From Ganoderma boninense (Eukaryota > Basidiomycota > Agaricomycetes > Polyporales > Polyporaceae): a stretch of 64,000 bases of DNA. The stretch lies in NCBI GenBank assembly GCA_002900995.3, contig PJEW03000016.1, positions 62,001 through 126,000 of the forward strand, in the 5' to 3' direction. Each line of letters starts with the position of its first letter. Position 1 is the stretch's first letter. The position numbers and the translations under genes are program-made. Shown here piece by piece: positions 21,474-33,118 of this stretch. A model generated the notes under the pieces. That model was given only the letters and a program-made list of their open reading frames with translations. It did no database searches and was not told the origin of the DNA.

Positions 21474-23707
21474 AGCTGCAAGCGTACCTCATGTAAAGAT
21501 GACTCGGAGACCTCCTTCTGAGCTTCGCGAAGCTCATCCGGCCCCCGATTCTGGGGGGCGAGCGAAATCATGACGTGTAAGCCCAACTTGATCCTCCCAT
21601 CGTCGCTGAGTGCTCCCGCTACTGATACAATTTCACCAAAGTCACCAGGACTGGCTACCGTCAGGGAATGTGCCTCCCTGACTACGTATGTACACACTCC
21701 ATGCGCTTGGTCTCCTAGCTTATTGTCATCTATCAGATGTCTGTCGTTCGCTGAACTCATGGCGGGGTTCATACGCCACTGTTTGGTGACTCCACGGATC
21801 CCACGAGAGTCCTTCGCCACGCAGCTGCATGTCATCCGTGTTTAGACGTGGGAGGAGCTGGATCGCGGAGCAACCCCTCGTACTACCGGTGGTCGCATTC
21901 GGCCCCCTCAACCTCTTCTCTGTCCGCCTAAACCACTCTCAGGTATACGGGGTCTTCTATTACGTGCACGTAGTCTTGGTATTGAAAGACCCCGGGCCTG
22001 CACTGCGCAATCTCTGCCGCAGGGTCCATTCTCAGGTGTCGTGAACTGCTACCGCCTTGGTGCGAACGTCCGGCCCTACTTTCTCATCTGGGTGGTGGCT
22101 TCATCCAGCTCGTACCTATGTAAAATCACCTACTTCTGGCTCAACGGAAAGATGGGACGCCTCGACGATTGAGCTGAGCTCTAGCTGTGCTGCGGCGGAA
22201 CATACCGTTAAACTGCGTCCCTAATTAAGCCCCTCCGCGCTGAGCGACTCGCTCGGGTCCCACTTCTTCACGCGGGCCACCGCCGCTTATCACTGCTCCA
22301 ACCGGAGATTAGAAACGGTGACTTGTTTCAGACCCAGGGACTGGGCGGAGCAGTGGAGGACATCGCGCCACACTAGAACTTGTTCCTGGGTTGCATTGGC
22401 GAAGGCTTAACGCAACAGCTCGCTGCCCCGTGTAGCTGGATTAAGTCAATCCGCGAGACCAGCAAGAGCCCCCACACACATGGGATGGGCGAGCAAAGTG
22501 TCCGTAGCCAAGCTCAACATCTGCGTCTACCTTACAAACGTAACTTACTAAGACATGACTAGTCACTTGCTCCGGGTTGCGAAAGGCCGCTGTCGGTGAA
22601 TAGCATCCTCCTCGGACGTGATCGACCCTCTTCAAGTTATGTTCTGGACTGTCCTTTCATCTGTGTGCTTCCGCGCGAGAAGGTCAACGCGATGACATGC
22701 CACATCTCCATCATTTCATTCACTATTCGAGGCACAGTTGGGGAATGCGAGGCTACGTGAATTGTTACCCCAGCAGCGTGCACGTTCCGATCAAATCAGA
22801 CTCCTGGTGCAGAGCGACACACTCTGGCAAGCTTGTCCTCGCTAAGGGGAGGTGACATACCATAACAGCGGCAAAAATCATCGAACGGGCACTTACTTGA
22901 CTCATCCCGATGCTAGCTCAACCAGGCAGCTGGCCTCTATTTCGACCCGTTTGACCACCTCAAGTGCGGCCGCCTGCTCGCCCGCACGATGCGCACTTCT
23001 TCAAGTTCTTGTCTCGCCGCGCTGGCCCACTGCCCCCCGCTATTCTCAAGACCGCCATAACTACTTAGCTGCGACCTGACCGAAACATCGCAACTTGGGG
23101 AATCTTCTTCAAAGGGAAAAGGTTGATTCCACAATGGAAACCAAGGTATATGGAACTCAGCACATCAGAGCTGTGGATGAGGCTCTTCTACTTAGCTTTC
23201 TCTAAGTGACTGGTTTTCTTGGACTAGCGGAATAACCGAATACGTACCTCTTTGGTGCCACTTTCCGATACAGGCGGATGAGCGCGAGCTTGGCATTTGG
23301 GCTTGTCCATCCATGTCGGCATTCCCCAACTTTCGCCAATGAGTCTTGAGCCTTCATTGTTAGTATTTGAGCCTGTACGGCACCCTCCAATGGCAGCTGG
23401 TGAGTCTCGGGCTGGTATTTAGGTCTTTCCGGGGCCTTGCGTGGTAGCTGGTGTTTGTGTGGTTCGTATGTGGAAGCGCGTCCCAAGTCACCCGGAAAGT
23501 GGGAAGTGGCACAATTGCTTGTCAGCAGCACTTGGCCGGATGGCCTGTAGGGACCTGTCAGTGTTAGAGAGCCAGGATGGAAATGTTATTGCTCCGCTGG
23601 ACATTACGGTAGAACAGGTTCTCAATAGCTCAGGACAGACGAAGCTTCTAATGCTACGATATGTTCACAAAGAATTTCACATTAGTTATCTAGGAGGGTG
23701 AGTCATA
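21474..23707. other. Gene-poor region with possible coding relics
   Basis: On the minus strand 21740-21560 reads as protein-like acidic sequence (SPGDFGEIVSVAGALSDDGR), but no complete exon model could be built. A 16-bp perfect palindrome, GAGCTTCGCGAAGCTC, lies at 21520-21535. Nothing else recognised. Confidence 0.3.
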
Positions 23708-23738
23708 GGTCGGTGCCCAACCGGATTGGGCACCGACC
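23708..23738. repeat. Perfect 13-bp inverted repeat (hairpin)
   Basis: GGTCGGTGCCCAA (23708-23720), loop CCGGA, then its exact reverse complement TTGGGCACCGACC (23726-23738). GC-rich stem with a tight 5-nt loop. No gene ends here that would make it a terminator in the bacterial sense. Confidence 0.95.
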
Positions 23739-26580
23739 GGATAGCATATCCATGTATCAGCATATCCTCGATGGCATCGGAGGGGGAGCAAGCTCAATAA
23801 CAGCGCTCAGGCGGTGTGCTGGGAAGGCCCAGGCGGCTTTGTTACCTCGGTATGTGCGTGTACGAAGCTTTGTGAAGATTTGATACGCTATAAAAATGAT
23901 TCAGATGGCAGTGCATTGAGGCGAGGGTACCCGGCCGGGCAACGTGAACACCTGCGGGGATTGGACGCAGTGGCCAAGGTGATCGTCAATCTGCAGTCTC
24001 TCATCAGCCGGCATGCGTAGTCAAGTGCGTATACCGGCCACTAGTTTTCTGACCACTAAAGCAATGACAGGTGACTGTACAGCATGCCGGCCAGGAGCAT
24101 GAACCTTTCACTATGACCCGCCGTGTGATAAACCGGACTTCCGGGACTTGGGCGTTGAGCGCAAGCGGTCGGAAGAGTCCGTAAACACTAGAGAGTCTTG
24201 CAGACACCCGAGTCGAATGAGTGGGTTGAGTCGTCGTTTCGCAAGGTCTGGGGCTTGTCCCCCGTACGAGTACACGTGTAAATACGCAAGATATTGGAAA
24301 TGCGATGGAGTGCGAAATGTCCGAGGGAGAACGAGGGAGACGGAAAAGGAGAGGAACGAGAAACAATAGGAAAATTGGGCACCTAGAAAGAGACCGAGAG
24401 GGAGACATGGGGGTCGAGAACAAGGGGGAGCACGCGGGAGATGGGCGACCGATCGTCCGATTAGGAAGACGAGACGCTGGAGGAGGAACGAGACGCCAAG
24501 TCAGGCACCGATACCTCACACACCGGCGGGGTGAGTGTCTCTGCTGAGAGTGCTGTGAATGCTTCCTGGCCGGAGCGGCGACCCTGAAAAACAACACACT
24601 AGTGGCAAAAATCTGTCGGAAATCCAGCAGAGCAGCAAAGATGAGTAACAAACGGATGGGCCACAAAACAGTACAATCCCGCGCCGTATTGTCCGTCGGG
24701 CACTCCCGGAGAGCTCACTTGCCCAAAATCCATGTTCCAACAGCCAGATTGTCCGCTGACTTGACGTACCTTTTTGGACGTGCCACGAATACAAGCTAAC
24801 GTATGGCCATCCAGAAACAGAAACGCCTGTAGGTGGGTCTCTTGGGTGTATACGCGCTGGCCGGACTCCGTTGTAGTATCTACGCGGCCGACAGGTCCGA
24901 CGAATGCTGCACACCGGCCGGACGGATTCCAGATCTACGTATGACGTTTGGCTGGCGTCCCCTCCCATAACCGCAAGATGTCAGCTGGTCCGTTGACTTC
25001 CGGGACTTATATCATGAACCTTTCAAGTCTCTGAACCACGCTGAGTGCTGTTACAACTTCCGCCCACTCATGAGTTCGATTGCGTGGTGGCCAGCCGGCC
25101 GGCCGGTTAGTCTTAATACATCTCTCTGCCGGCAAGGTTACTATACTGTTGTTGTAGCACTCCGGACAGTTTGCGAGGAACTGCCGTCACGGTCTAGCTA
25201 AGGAATACCATTTCTAGGCCTCAACTCGTGTGCGTGATACATTGTACACACGGCAAATCAAAAACCCGGTAGCTGGAGCCCGTGCGGAGGTACTGCCCTC
25301 CCTCGCCTCGGGCTTCTGACTGTCCGCCTCACAGCCTTTTAAAAGCAGCATTGAGTGCGAGAGATGCGGGGGGCGGTCATCGATGAAAGCCGGAAACGCG
25401 GAGCGACCCGGCAGCACATCTTTCTGATACAGAGACCAGCATGATGAACAGCATGGACGGTGTACGAAGCAATGTGGTGGTCGTCCGGGGCTCGAATAGT
25501 GAGTTTGGGTGTATTTATTGTACCCGTCCGGTGTGTATTTCTGTTTATATGTTGACAAATCACCCGTGTTGCACTGATGCTACATGTAGGCTTCTTGATT
25601 GTTGCCACAGCACATGAGGCTGCTGCTACGACTCCGTAAGTTTATCCTCGAGGGCTGCCCTCCATTCCGGTCTTGGTATTCTGCGTTTCTCTTTTGTCCT
25701 GTTTGCGTGTCCCCGAATGTCAAGCTCACCCCGAAGCAAGTCTAAGATTGCTGTAGCACATGGGACAGGTAGTGGGAGCATACAAGACCCGATCAGCTTT
25801 GCTGCCCTCTTCAGTATTCTGTACCCCTCAGAGTCATCACTGTAAGTCTCAGCACCCTGCATGCGTTCCCAATGTGTACTTACATTCTCCGAGTCGCCGT
25901 AACCGGCTTTGTTGCTGAGCCCAATTCTCCAGCGAACGTCCCCGTGCAACCAGTCCTGTCTCCCTCGCATTCCCCTGGATGAAAGCCTGGTTCTCTTTGC
26001 CCATGAGCTCAGTTCTAGCACCTCCGAGTTCCGCCCACCAAAGACCGAGTAGAAAAACGAGGGCGCTCGGAGCGCACGAGAGAAGAGCAGGGCGAAAGAC
26101 TCGGAATGCGATTCGCGTTTGGCCGATGCAAACACGTACGGGACAAGGCGGATACACGTGTTCTTATATACGCGAATGAAAGGTTCACAATATGAAATAA
26201 CGGGGGGCGCGGGTACCCGGCGGGAAGTGGGATGGAGGTAGCGGGATGGGGGCGGGCAGACTCGGAGGCGGAGCAGGCGCACGCGCGCTCGCCCGACGGG
26301 TCATACGGGAGACGCCGGAATCCAACAGGTCGTCAGCCGGATCAGCTGTAAGTAATGACTGCGGGCACTTGGCGACTTACTCGTCGTGCTAAAGCGCCGG
26401 AAAAGCGCCCGCCCCCGGCGCTTAACCCCCCCCATTGCGCCGTCAGCTCCCGTCGCCGCTCTGTCCACCAAGGCCCCTCACAACCGAGTTCTTGGACGGA
26501 GAACCATCCTCTGTCGAAGACTCGCGCTGCTGTAGAGCGGTCAATGTCCCTGAACAGTTCCAGGTCGATTGCTCCCATCG
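23739..26580. other. Gene-poor region
   Basis: Several long open frames on either strand (for example 24004-24666 and 25626-26282 minus) lack ATG starts or splice support. Short words recur: CATGAACCTTTCA near 24098 and 25012, ACTTCCGGGACTT near 24132 and 24991. Several GGCCGGCC runs occur at 24490-25110. I see no assignable gene. Confidence 0.35.
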
Positions 26581-26588
26581 CCGGCTGG

Positions 26589-27291
26589 TCCCGCACCCGA
26601 TGGTGCCGCTGCGTCCGAGAAAAACGCGGCCGCAATGAGCCTGCCAGCACCGACGACAGCATGTCCCGCAACCGATGGTGCTGCGTCCGGGAAAAACGCG
26701 GCCGCGACGGCAGACATCAGCACAGGTGGCGGGGGTTTCATTGCTGGACAGAGATGTCAGAGGCGACTGCCGCTTCGCGTAGCGCAGCTGCCTCCGGGTC
26801 GGATGGGGGATGACAACGGGGATATGGTGCGCTGGACGTCATCTGTTTCTAGAAGAGGAATGAGCTGTGCTACTACTGCCAGTGCAAGCCCGAGCACGAC
26901 GCTTACTGGCCGAGGCGGGTGCGACGCTGGACGGGGGATGGATGCTGTGGCGTGCGTCGCTAGGGAGGCGACGATGGGGGATGGGTTGGGGCGGATGGAG
27001 AGATCGACGGCGCGGGTGCTGCGGGGGAGGGTGTGGCGACTTACGGCAGTTTGGATGTGTGCGAGAAGGCAGGAGGGACGGCTAAGGTTCGTCTGACGGC
27101 GCACGCATGGTGCACGCCAAAAGAAGAAAGAACGACGCGACAAGCATGCCAGCACCGATGTAGTCTCTGTAGTCGACCATATACCTCATTATAAATGACA
27201 GTCGATCTATAGTAGCACCGATGTACGTCCGACAAAAGCATGGCCGCGACGAGGCCCCCAGCAAGTCTCGCACCCGATGGTGCTACGTCCC
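26589..27291. repeat. Dispersed copies of a CCGATGGTGC motif
   Basis: A 26-46 bp unit centred on CGCACCCGATGGTGCYRCGT occurs at 26589-26634, 26664-26706 and 27266-27291. The first two share a downstream GAAAAACGCGGCCGC. Related AGCACCGATGTA words lie at 27149 and 27214. This may be a decayed minisatellite or the subterminal repeats of a DNA element. Confidence 0.6.
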
Positions 27292-27463
27292 AAACTGAAA
27301 TGCAAACTCACCTGTAGGAAGAGCTTGAGGTCACTTATCGTAGTTCTCCATGATGGGAAACAACAGAGATCGGACAGCGTATGCACGAAGTGGAAGATGA
27401 ATATCGATGAATATTGAATGTCATGATGTGGCAGATGGGAAACCTTTAACGCCCGTAAAGCTG

Positions 27464-28715
27464 CTACATCGCTAGCGACAACGGTCCCACGGTCGTGATC
27501 TGGGCCCCGCTATTGGCTACGTCGTTGATCAAAGTTTGGCGGCATACGTGCTCCGCCACCCAGCGGTCATGAAGGAAGCCAGAAGCCTCCTTTGACGCAT
27601 GCGTGATCGCGACGTACTCGGCCTTGTTCGTCGACAGCGAGATGAGCGATGATCTCTTCCTTCTTTGAAGCCCACCATCTCCGTCGATGAGGAATGCGTA
27701 ACCCAAGACCGCCTTGCAACCCCCGCGCATGGAGCCATCGGCGTCCGTGAATCCAACGAAGTCACGTTGCTCCCCGCCATACGTGAGGCGGAGAGAGTTG
27801 GTCCCTGCAAGGTAGCAGAACACGCGCTTGCACGCCTCCCAGTGCTCGCGACCGGGGTTCTTAAGGAAGCGCGACAAGACGGAGATGGCATACGTGATGC
27901 CCGGGCGAGTGCCCAAAGATGCGTACTGGAGCGAGCCGACTGCCTCACGGCATCGGTACGGGACATTCCGCATCTCAGCTACCTCGGCCGTAGTCCTGGG
28001 AGACTGCTCTGCTGACAGCTGCACACGAGGGTCCATTGGCGCCGACAACGGTTTCGCGTCCTCAAGACCGCAACGGCGAGTGATCGCCTCGATATAAGCT
28101 GTTTGAGACAAGGAGAGAGTGCATGCGGACCGATCGCGAATCACCGCAAAACCGAGAATCAAGTGAATCTGCCCCTCATCAGAGCTTGCGAACGCCTCAC
28201 GCAGCTTTGCTTTAACACGAACAACTAGAGCGACGCATGAGGCTCATATTGATGATTAGGTCAGTGCCCTTCACATAGTAGAACACGGCCTGATAAACAT
28301 CACACGTCTCCATGTCGAGCAGCTCCTCAAGAACTTGACGCAGCTTCTTGTACCAATGCCTCGCACTCTGGCGCAGGCCGTACAGTGGACGGATTAAGCG
28401 CAACGCCAGAGTGGGATCATCGGTCAAGTCTGCGTCCGGCGCAACGGACATATAGATGACCTCGTTGTCGTCGAACTCACCATTCAGGTAAGCCGACTTC
28501 ACGTCGACCTGATGGATCTCCATGTCGAGGCGTGCAGAGAGCGCGAGCACGGTGCGGATGGACAAGGTCTTCGCGACAGGAGCGTACGTGTCGAAGAAGT
28601 TGATGCCCGGGATTTGTGAGTACCCACGGGCGATGAGGCGTGCGCTATGGTTGCGGCCAGCTTCGAAACGCGCACCCGAGCGCCGAAACCACATGGGCAC
28701 ACAGTGGGGTTGACC
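27464..28715 (-). pseudogene. Ty1/copia reverse transcriptase-RNase H relic
   Basis: Minus-strand 28700-28212 encodes the copia RT palm and fingers (ARLIARGYSQIPGINFFDTY, HQVDVKSAYLNGEF, LRLIRPLYGLRQSARHWYKK). A second frame, 28162-27464, encodes the thumb-connection and RNase H (LSAPMDPRVQLS, LQYASLGTRPGITYAISVLS, GFTDADGSMRGGCKAVLGYA, KRSSLISLSTNKAEYVAIT). The join is a frameshift with loss of the catalytic YVDD segment, so the RT is dead. No gag, protease, integrase or LTRs are attached, so this is a 5'-truncated fragment. Confidence 0.93.
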
Positions 28716-29339
28716 GTCTTCGGAACCCGACCCGGATCAGACATCCTCATCCCAGGCCATATTGTCCAGATTTTGGCATCAGGCAGTTTGGCCAAATGTC
28801 CGGATAAAAATCAGCCATGGACCCCCCCAAAATGCCGATTTTGTCCGGATTAGGCATCAGGGATTTGGGTGAATTGTCAGGGGTCCTCGGACACCCTCAA
28901 TGGAGGAGGTGTGGAGTTAATGACAATTTCTGATGGTCATTATAGAGGACGGCTCAGGCACACGCTGTGCCCCATGTTAGGTCGGACTTCGAACAGCAAC
29001 CTCCGATACGAGGAAGAGGAGGGCACAGGCACACGACATTAGTTGAACTTGAACGGGCGAGGACAAGCAGTTTTCAGGCGGACATAAGTTGAAGGATATT
29101 AAACGGTATGTAGTATACGGAGGCGTGATTGACGAAACGAACGTGGGGCGCCATTGGGAATGATGCGGGTCAGGTAGGGATATGGGATGCCAGTAGATAT
29201 GGGTAGGGAGGGACATGAACGATACGAGGAATAGAACAGAGGGCGCGAATGGAATATCATGTAACGAATAGGGTATCTTCAGCCGTCGCAAGGTCGCTGC
29301 ATGGTCACTGGGTAGATGCAGAAAGGTCCAAGAACTTAC
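28716..29339. other. No gene recognised; intron or 3' part of zinc-ribbon gene
   Basis: Bases 28740-28910 contain repeated TTTTGTCCGGAT / TTGGCCAAATGTCCGGAT-like words that may mark a small mobile element end. The rest (up to 29339) follows a splice donor of the minus-strand gene described next and may hold its further exons. Confidence 0.3.
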
Positions 29340-29616
29340 GAGCAGTCCAGACACCATTCTCTCCCGTCCGCAACTCCTCGACAGCATCTGTTAGTATGGT
29401 GTAGGTCTCTTCCCAGTCACATCCAGACATCCTGCACCACACGACCACCTTGATCTCTTTCTTGCTGATCACCCTCCGCTTCCCTTCCCGTGACGACAGC
29501 GTGCCGCATTTTGGGCACTGAAGACCGATGTCGAGACCATCCGGACGCATTGTGTCGTGTGTCCAGCGATACTCGGTAAGAGTTAGCACAGGCAATGCCA
29601 AGGCGGGCGATCCCTC
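29340..29616 (-). CDS. Partial zinc-ribbon-like hypothetical protein, cut by gap
   Basis: A minus-strand exon open from the assembly gap to a GTAAGT donor at 29339. It encodes LQCPKCGTLSSREGKRR followed after about 15 residues by WCRMSGCDWEETY, a CxxC...CxxxxC arrangement that suggests a treble-clef or zinc-ribbon fold. The 5' end is lost in the 100-N gap and the 3' exons are unresolved. Similar Cys-rich orphan proteins are common in agaricomycete genomes, but I cannot name the family. Confidence 0.45.
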
Positions 29617-29716
29617 NNNNNNNNNNNNNNNNNNNNNNNNNNNNNNNNNNNNNNNNNNNNNNNNNNNNNNNNNNNNNNNNNNNNNNNNNNNNNNNNNNNN
29701 NNNNNNNNNNNNNNNN
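29617..29716. other. Assembly gap, 100 N
   Basis: Exactly 100 N, the usual placeholder for a scaffold gap of unknown size. It removes the 5' ends of two genes that diverge from it. Confidence 0.99.
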
Positions 29717-29788
29717 TGGGCTCCAGATTGGCCCTGTCTAGCTCTATCTTGGAGAAAACCCAGGCTGACGCGCACATTTTACACACAG

Positions 29789-31072
29789 GAACAGACTGGC
29801 ATTGATTTACCTGCCTACCTCACCTTGGGCGCAGCGCATGGCTCACAGTATGCGAACCCTGGGCCAGGTACAATGTCAGCGAAGGAGCAGCTCGTTCCAT
29901 CGCAGTGGAATGTAGCCGCGGCAATTGATCCGCTCCAATTTCCCCAGTATGTGGGCGACTGGGACACTGGCATGCTCATGACTCCCCTCTACCGCGAGGG
30001 CTACCAGCCATACATGCCCCACTGGGGTTCTCTGGTCACTACGGAGGATATTGCGCGTTAGTGGACCTCCACATGCACCCCAGCCTTAGCACTGATGTTA
30101 CGAGACACCCCTGCAGAGCTTGAGCATCTGAGGCGCGGCTTTGGCCTCACCCTCTTGAGCTCAGTGTCAGTGTCTCCACAGCTTACCACTCCAATCACGT
30201 TGAGATCCCCTGTTACCCCGGGCCCAACAAAGCCAGAGGAAGATCACAACAGCAAATTGGTAGTGTACTCACCGATTACAGGACGCCGCATCCCTGTCAC
30301 AGCGGGGCCCAATGGACCTGTCCTTCAGCTGATCATTACACCCCCTGGCGCTGGGCGGCGGCGGTACAAGCACCGCGCAGTTGCCGCGTGCGCGTTCTGC
30401 AGGCGGCGCAAGATCGCATGCGGGGGCCCAAAGGAGGGTGACAAGGAGGGGCGGTGTGGGTGAGTCTTTGAGTTTGAGCCTTCCAGCTTTCTTTTTTCCT
30501 CTCTTCATGGTTTCGGCCCCCTTGTCCTTTTATGCGCTCTTGGTAGCCTGATCAAACGCGTTCAAGAACAATTTCTGGCCTCCCTTGGGCCTCCAGAGCT
30601 CTATAAGTTGACTAAACTGCACTTTGAGGGTGTTGTGCCTGGCTCTGCCACACAGGGAGTTCTGCGTGTGCAGTCTCCACATCTCTCATGATGCCTTGTG
30701 GGGGGTGTGCGGAGTCAATAGGAGTCATTCGTAGTGTACTTACTATCATCTGCAGCGGGCCCTGATTGGGCATCGCAGATCCTCCACCAGCGTTCCTGCT
30801 CTACCACCTCACTCAGCCCAGTATATCCTAGCTTGTTTCCCAAACCAGCCTATGGATCCCTTCCAGTACACAGCCTTTGTTACATTTACACTGGCCTTTG
30901 CCTTCCTCTTTGTGCAGCTGCAGAGCGCAAGATGTCCACATGAGAATGCCTCCTGACTGTGCTGGATCTCTATCTCATGTTCTCAAGAAGTGGTTCTAAC
31001 TTCAATTCTCACTGTTCTAGCCAATGCATTGCCCGCCAGCAGCCATGCAAGTTTCCCAACAGCTCCTACTAG
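29789..31072 (+). CDS. Zn2Cys6-type DNA-binding protein, 5' end in gap
   Basis: Exons 29789-30056, 30117-30459 and 31021-31072 join in frame. The first begins after a CACAG acceptor, so at least one earlier exon lies in or near the gap; if translation starts at ATG 29873 the product is 192 aa. The C-terminus is a fungal binuclear zinc cluster: CAFCRRRKIAC in exon 2, then GRCGQCIARQQPCKFP made by the exon 2-3 junction. Together they give C-x2-C-x6-C-x12-C-x2-C-x6-C, matching the GAL4-type pattern; the basic RRRK fits DNA contact. The third exon is tiny and follows a 561-nt intron, ten times the local norm. The stop comes 7 residues after the last Cys. The target is unknown; the role is inferred to be nuclear transcriptional control. 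Confidence 0.75.
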
Positions 31073-31728
31073 TATCCCCAACCTGTGCATGTGTCTGCGC
31101 CACAATTTTTATCAGACTTCTATTCCTTACTTGTGCTCTCAAGGCATGTTGGACCTCGACTTCTCACATGTCTGTCTGCCATTGTCAGTGTGATATTGTC
31201 CAAAATGTTTTCCAAGTGATACACTTGACTTGCTTGGTGGGACCCCCAACATCAGAAATATCAACATTGAATGCCACAAGCACCCACCTCCAGTGTGGGA
31301 ATCCATTTTGTTGCACTGTCATTCGCCCAGACAGGACAGGCTCAGTGTCTGAGTGGCCCAGCCCGCTGTTCTTGCTGGTCCCAGAGCATCTATGATTTAG
31401 CCGAACACCGGCCAGTCTCTGCTCCTATGTCCTCCAACCCCACTTCCACTGACCAGCTGGTGGCCCATCTTTGCTACCCTTTTAAAGCTTTGGGATGTAT
31501 TTATACATGCAGCCTGTGACTTTTCCCAAACCATCTGAGGTCATCCCTATGGTGTAATATTCTGCCATTGTGGATAGCCCTCCTGGAGAATATGTCGCAT
31601 CAGCCCTTCCTCATGATACTAATCATAGTTTGGCCTCAAACTGTGAGCACAGAGGATATAGCAACCATCAGAGGGGGACATTGCAGTCATTAAACCCTCA
31701 CCCACAATTTGCTCACCTACCAGCATCA
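31073..31728. other. Intergenic, leads into minisatellite
   Basis: No coding block recognised apart from frames that run on into the tandem array. Composition is AT-richer than the array. Confidence 0.3.
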
Positions 31729-33118
31729 TTTACCAGGTCCGTCGGAGAGGCGCAAATACCTGGCCTCGATGGCCTGGGAGTGTGCCAGAGTGTCCGACAT
31801 GCTCCATGCAGCTCAAGCAGGTCCGCCGGAGAGGCGCAAATATCTGGCCTCAATGGCCGGGGAGTGTGCCAGAGTGTCCGACATGCTCCATGCAGCTCAA
31901 GCAGGTCCGCCGGAGAGGCGCAAATATCTGGCCTCGATGGCCGGGGAGTGTGCCAGAGTGTCCGACATGCGGCATCCATCACATGCGAGTGCACTGGAGA
32001 GGCGCAAATACCTGGCCTCGATGGCCGGGGAGTGTGCCAGAGTGTCCGACATGCTCCATGCAGCTCAAGCAGGTCCGCCGGAGAGGCGCAAATATCTGGC
32101 CTCGATGGCCGGGGAGTGTGCCAGAGTGTCCGACATGCGGCATCCATCACATGCGAGTGCACTGGAGAGGCGCAAATATCTGGCCTCGATGGCCGGGGAG
32201 TGTGCCAGAGTGTCCGACATGCTCCATGCAGCTCAAGCAGGTCCGCCGGAGAGGCGCAAATACCTGGCCTCGATGGCCGGGGAGTGTGCCAGAGTGTCCG
32301 ACATGCGGCATCCATCACAAGCGAGTGCACTGGAGAGGCGCAAATACCTGGCCTCGATGGCCGGGGAGTGTGCCAGAGTGTCCGACATGCGGCATCCATC
32401 ACATGCGAGTGCACTGGAGAGGCGCAAATACCTGGCCTCGATGGCCGGGGAGTGCGCCAGAGTGTCCGACATGCGGCATCCATCACGCGAGTGCACTGGA
32501 GAGGCGCAAATACCTGGCCTCGATGGCCGGGGAGTGTGCCAGAGTGTCCGACATGCGGCATCCATCACATGCGAGTGCACTGGAGAGGCGCAAATATCTG
32601 GCCTCGATGGCCGGGGAGTGTGCCAGAGTGTCCGACATGCGGCATCCATCACATGCGAGTGCACTGGAGAGGCGCAAATATCTGGCCTCGATGGCCGGGG
32701 AGTGTGCCAGAGTGTCCGACATGCTCCATGCAGCTCAAGCAGGTCCGCCGGAGAGGCGCAAATATCTGGTCTCAATGGCCGGGGAGTGTGCCAGAGTGTC
32801 CGACATGCGGCATCCATCACATGCGAGTGCACTGGAGAGGCGCAAATATCTGGCCTCGATGGCCGGGGAGTGTGCCAGAGTGTCCGACATGCTCCATGCA
32901 GCTCAAGCAGGTCCGCCGGAGAGGCGCAAATACCTGGCCTCGATGGCCGGGGAGTGTGCCAGAGTGTCCGACATGTGGCATCCATCACATGCGAGTGCAC
33001 GGGAGGGGCGCAAATACCTGGCCTCGATGCTCGGGGAGTGCGCCAGAGTGTCGATGTCCCGGGAGTGCACCAGAGTGTCCGACATGCTCCATGCGGCTCA
33101 CACAGGTGCACCGGACAG
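31729..33118. repeat. 84-bp minisatellite, about 17 copies of two unit types
   Basis: Period is 84 bp: the shared end GTCCGACATG recurs with its last base at 31801, 31885, 31969, 32053, 32137, 32221, 32305, 32389, 32473, 32555, 32639, 32723, 32807, 32891 and 32975. About 56 bp of each unit is nearly invariant. The other 28 bp is one of two types: A (CTCCATGCAGCTCAAGCAGG) or B (CGGCATCCATCACATGCGAG). The order is A A B A B A B B B B B A B A B, then a diverged end. Because 84 is 28 codons, all three plus frames and at least two minus frames stay open; the best protein-like reading repeats ERRKYLASMAGECARVSDM. One B unit (ending 32555) lacks 2 bp and shifts every frame. Whether any frame is translated is unknown. 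Confidence 0.97.

Noticed and set aside
24004..24666. 220-codon minus-strand frame with hydrophobic start resembling a secreted protein
   Set aside because: No ATG at its start, Arg/Ser/Pro-skewed composition typical of a shadow frame, and no splice support.
24086..25030. Recurring CATGAACCTTTCA and ACTTCCGGGACTT words as flanks of an inserted element
   Set aside because: The two words occur in opposite order at the two ends, which does not fit a target duplication or terminal repeat pair.
25626..26282. 218-codon minus-strand frame
   Set aside because: Low-complexity Arg/Ser-rich N-terminus and no recognisable domain; part may be coding, but the model is not supportable.
29528..30061. Open frame running through the N gap
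   Set aside because: The apparent continuity is produced by N codons; only the part after the CACAG acceptor at 29788 is supported.
31729..33118. CRISPR-like array (regular repeats with variable parts)
   Set aside because: The period is 84 bp, the 'variable' part has only two alleles, and the organism is a eukaryote; it is a minisatellite.
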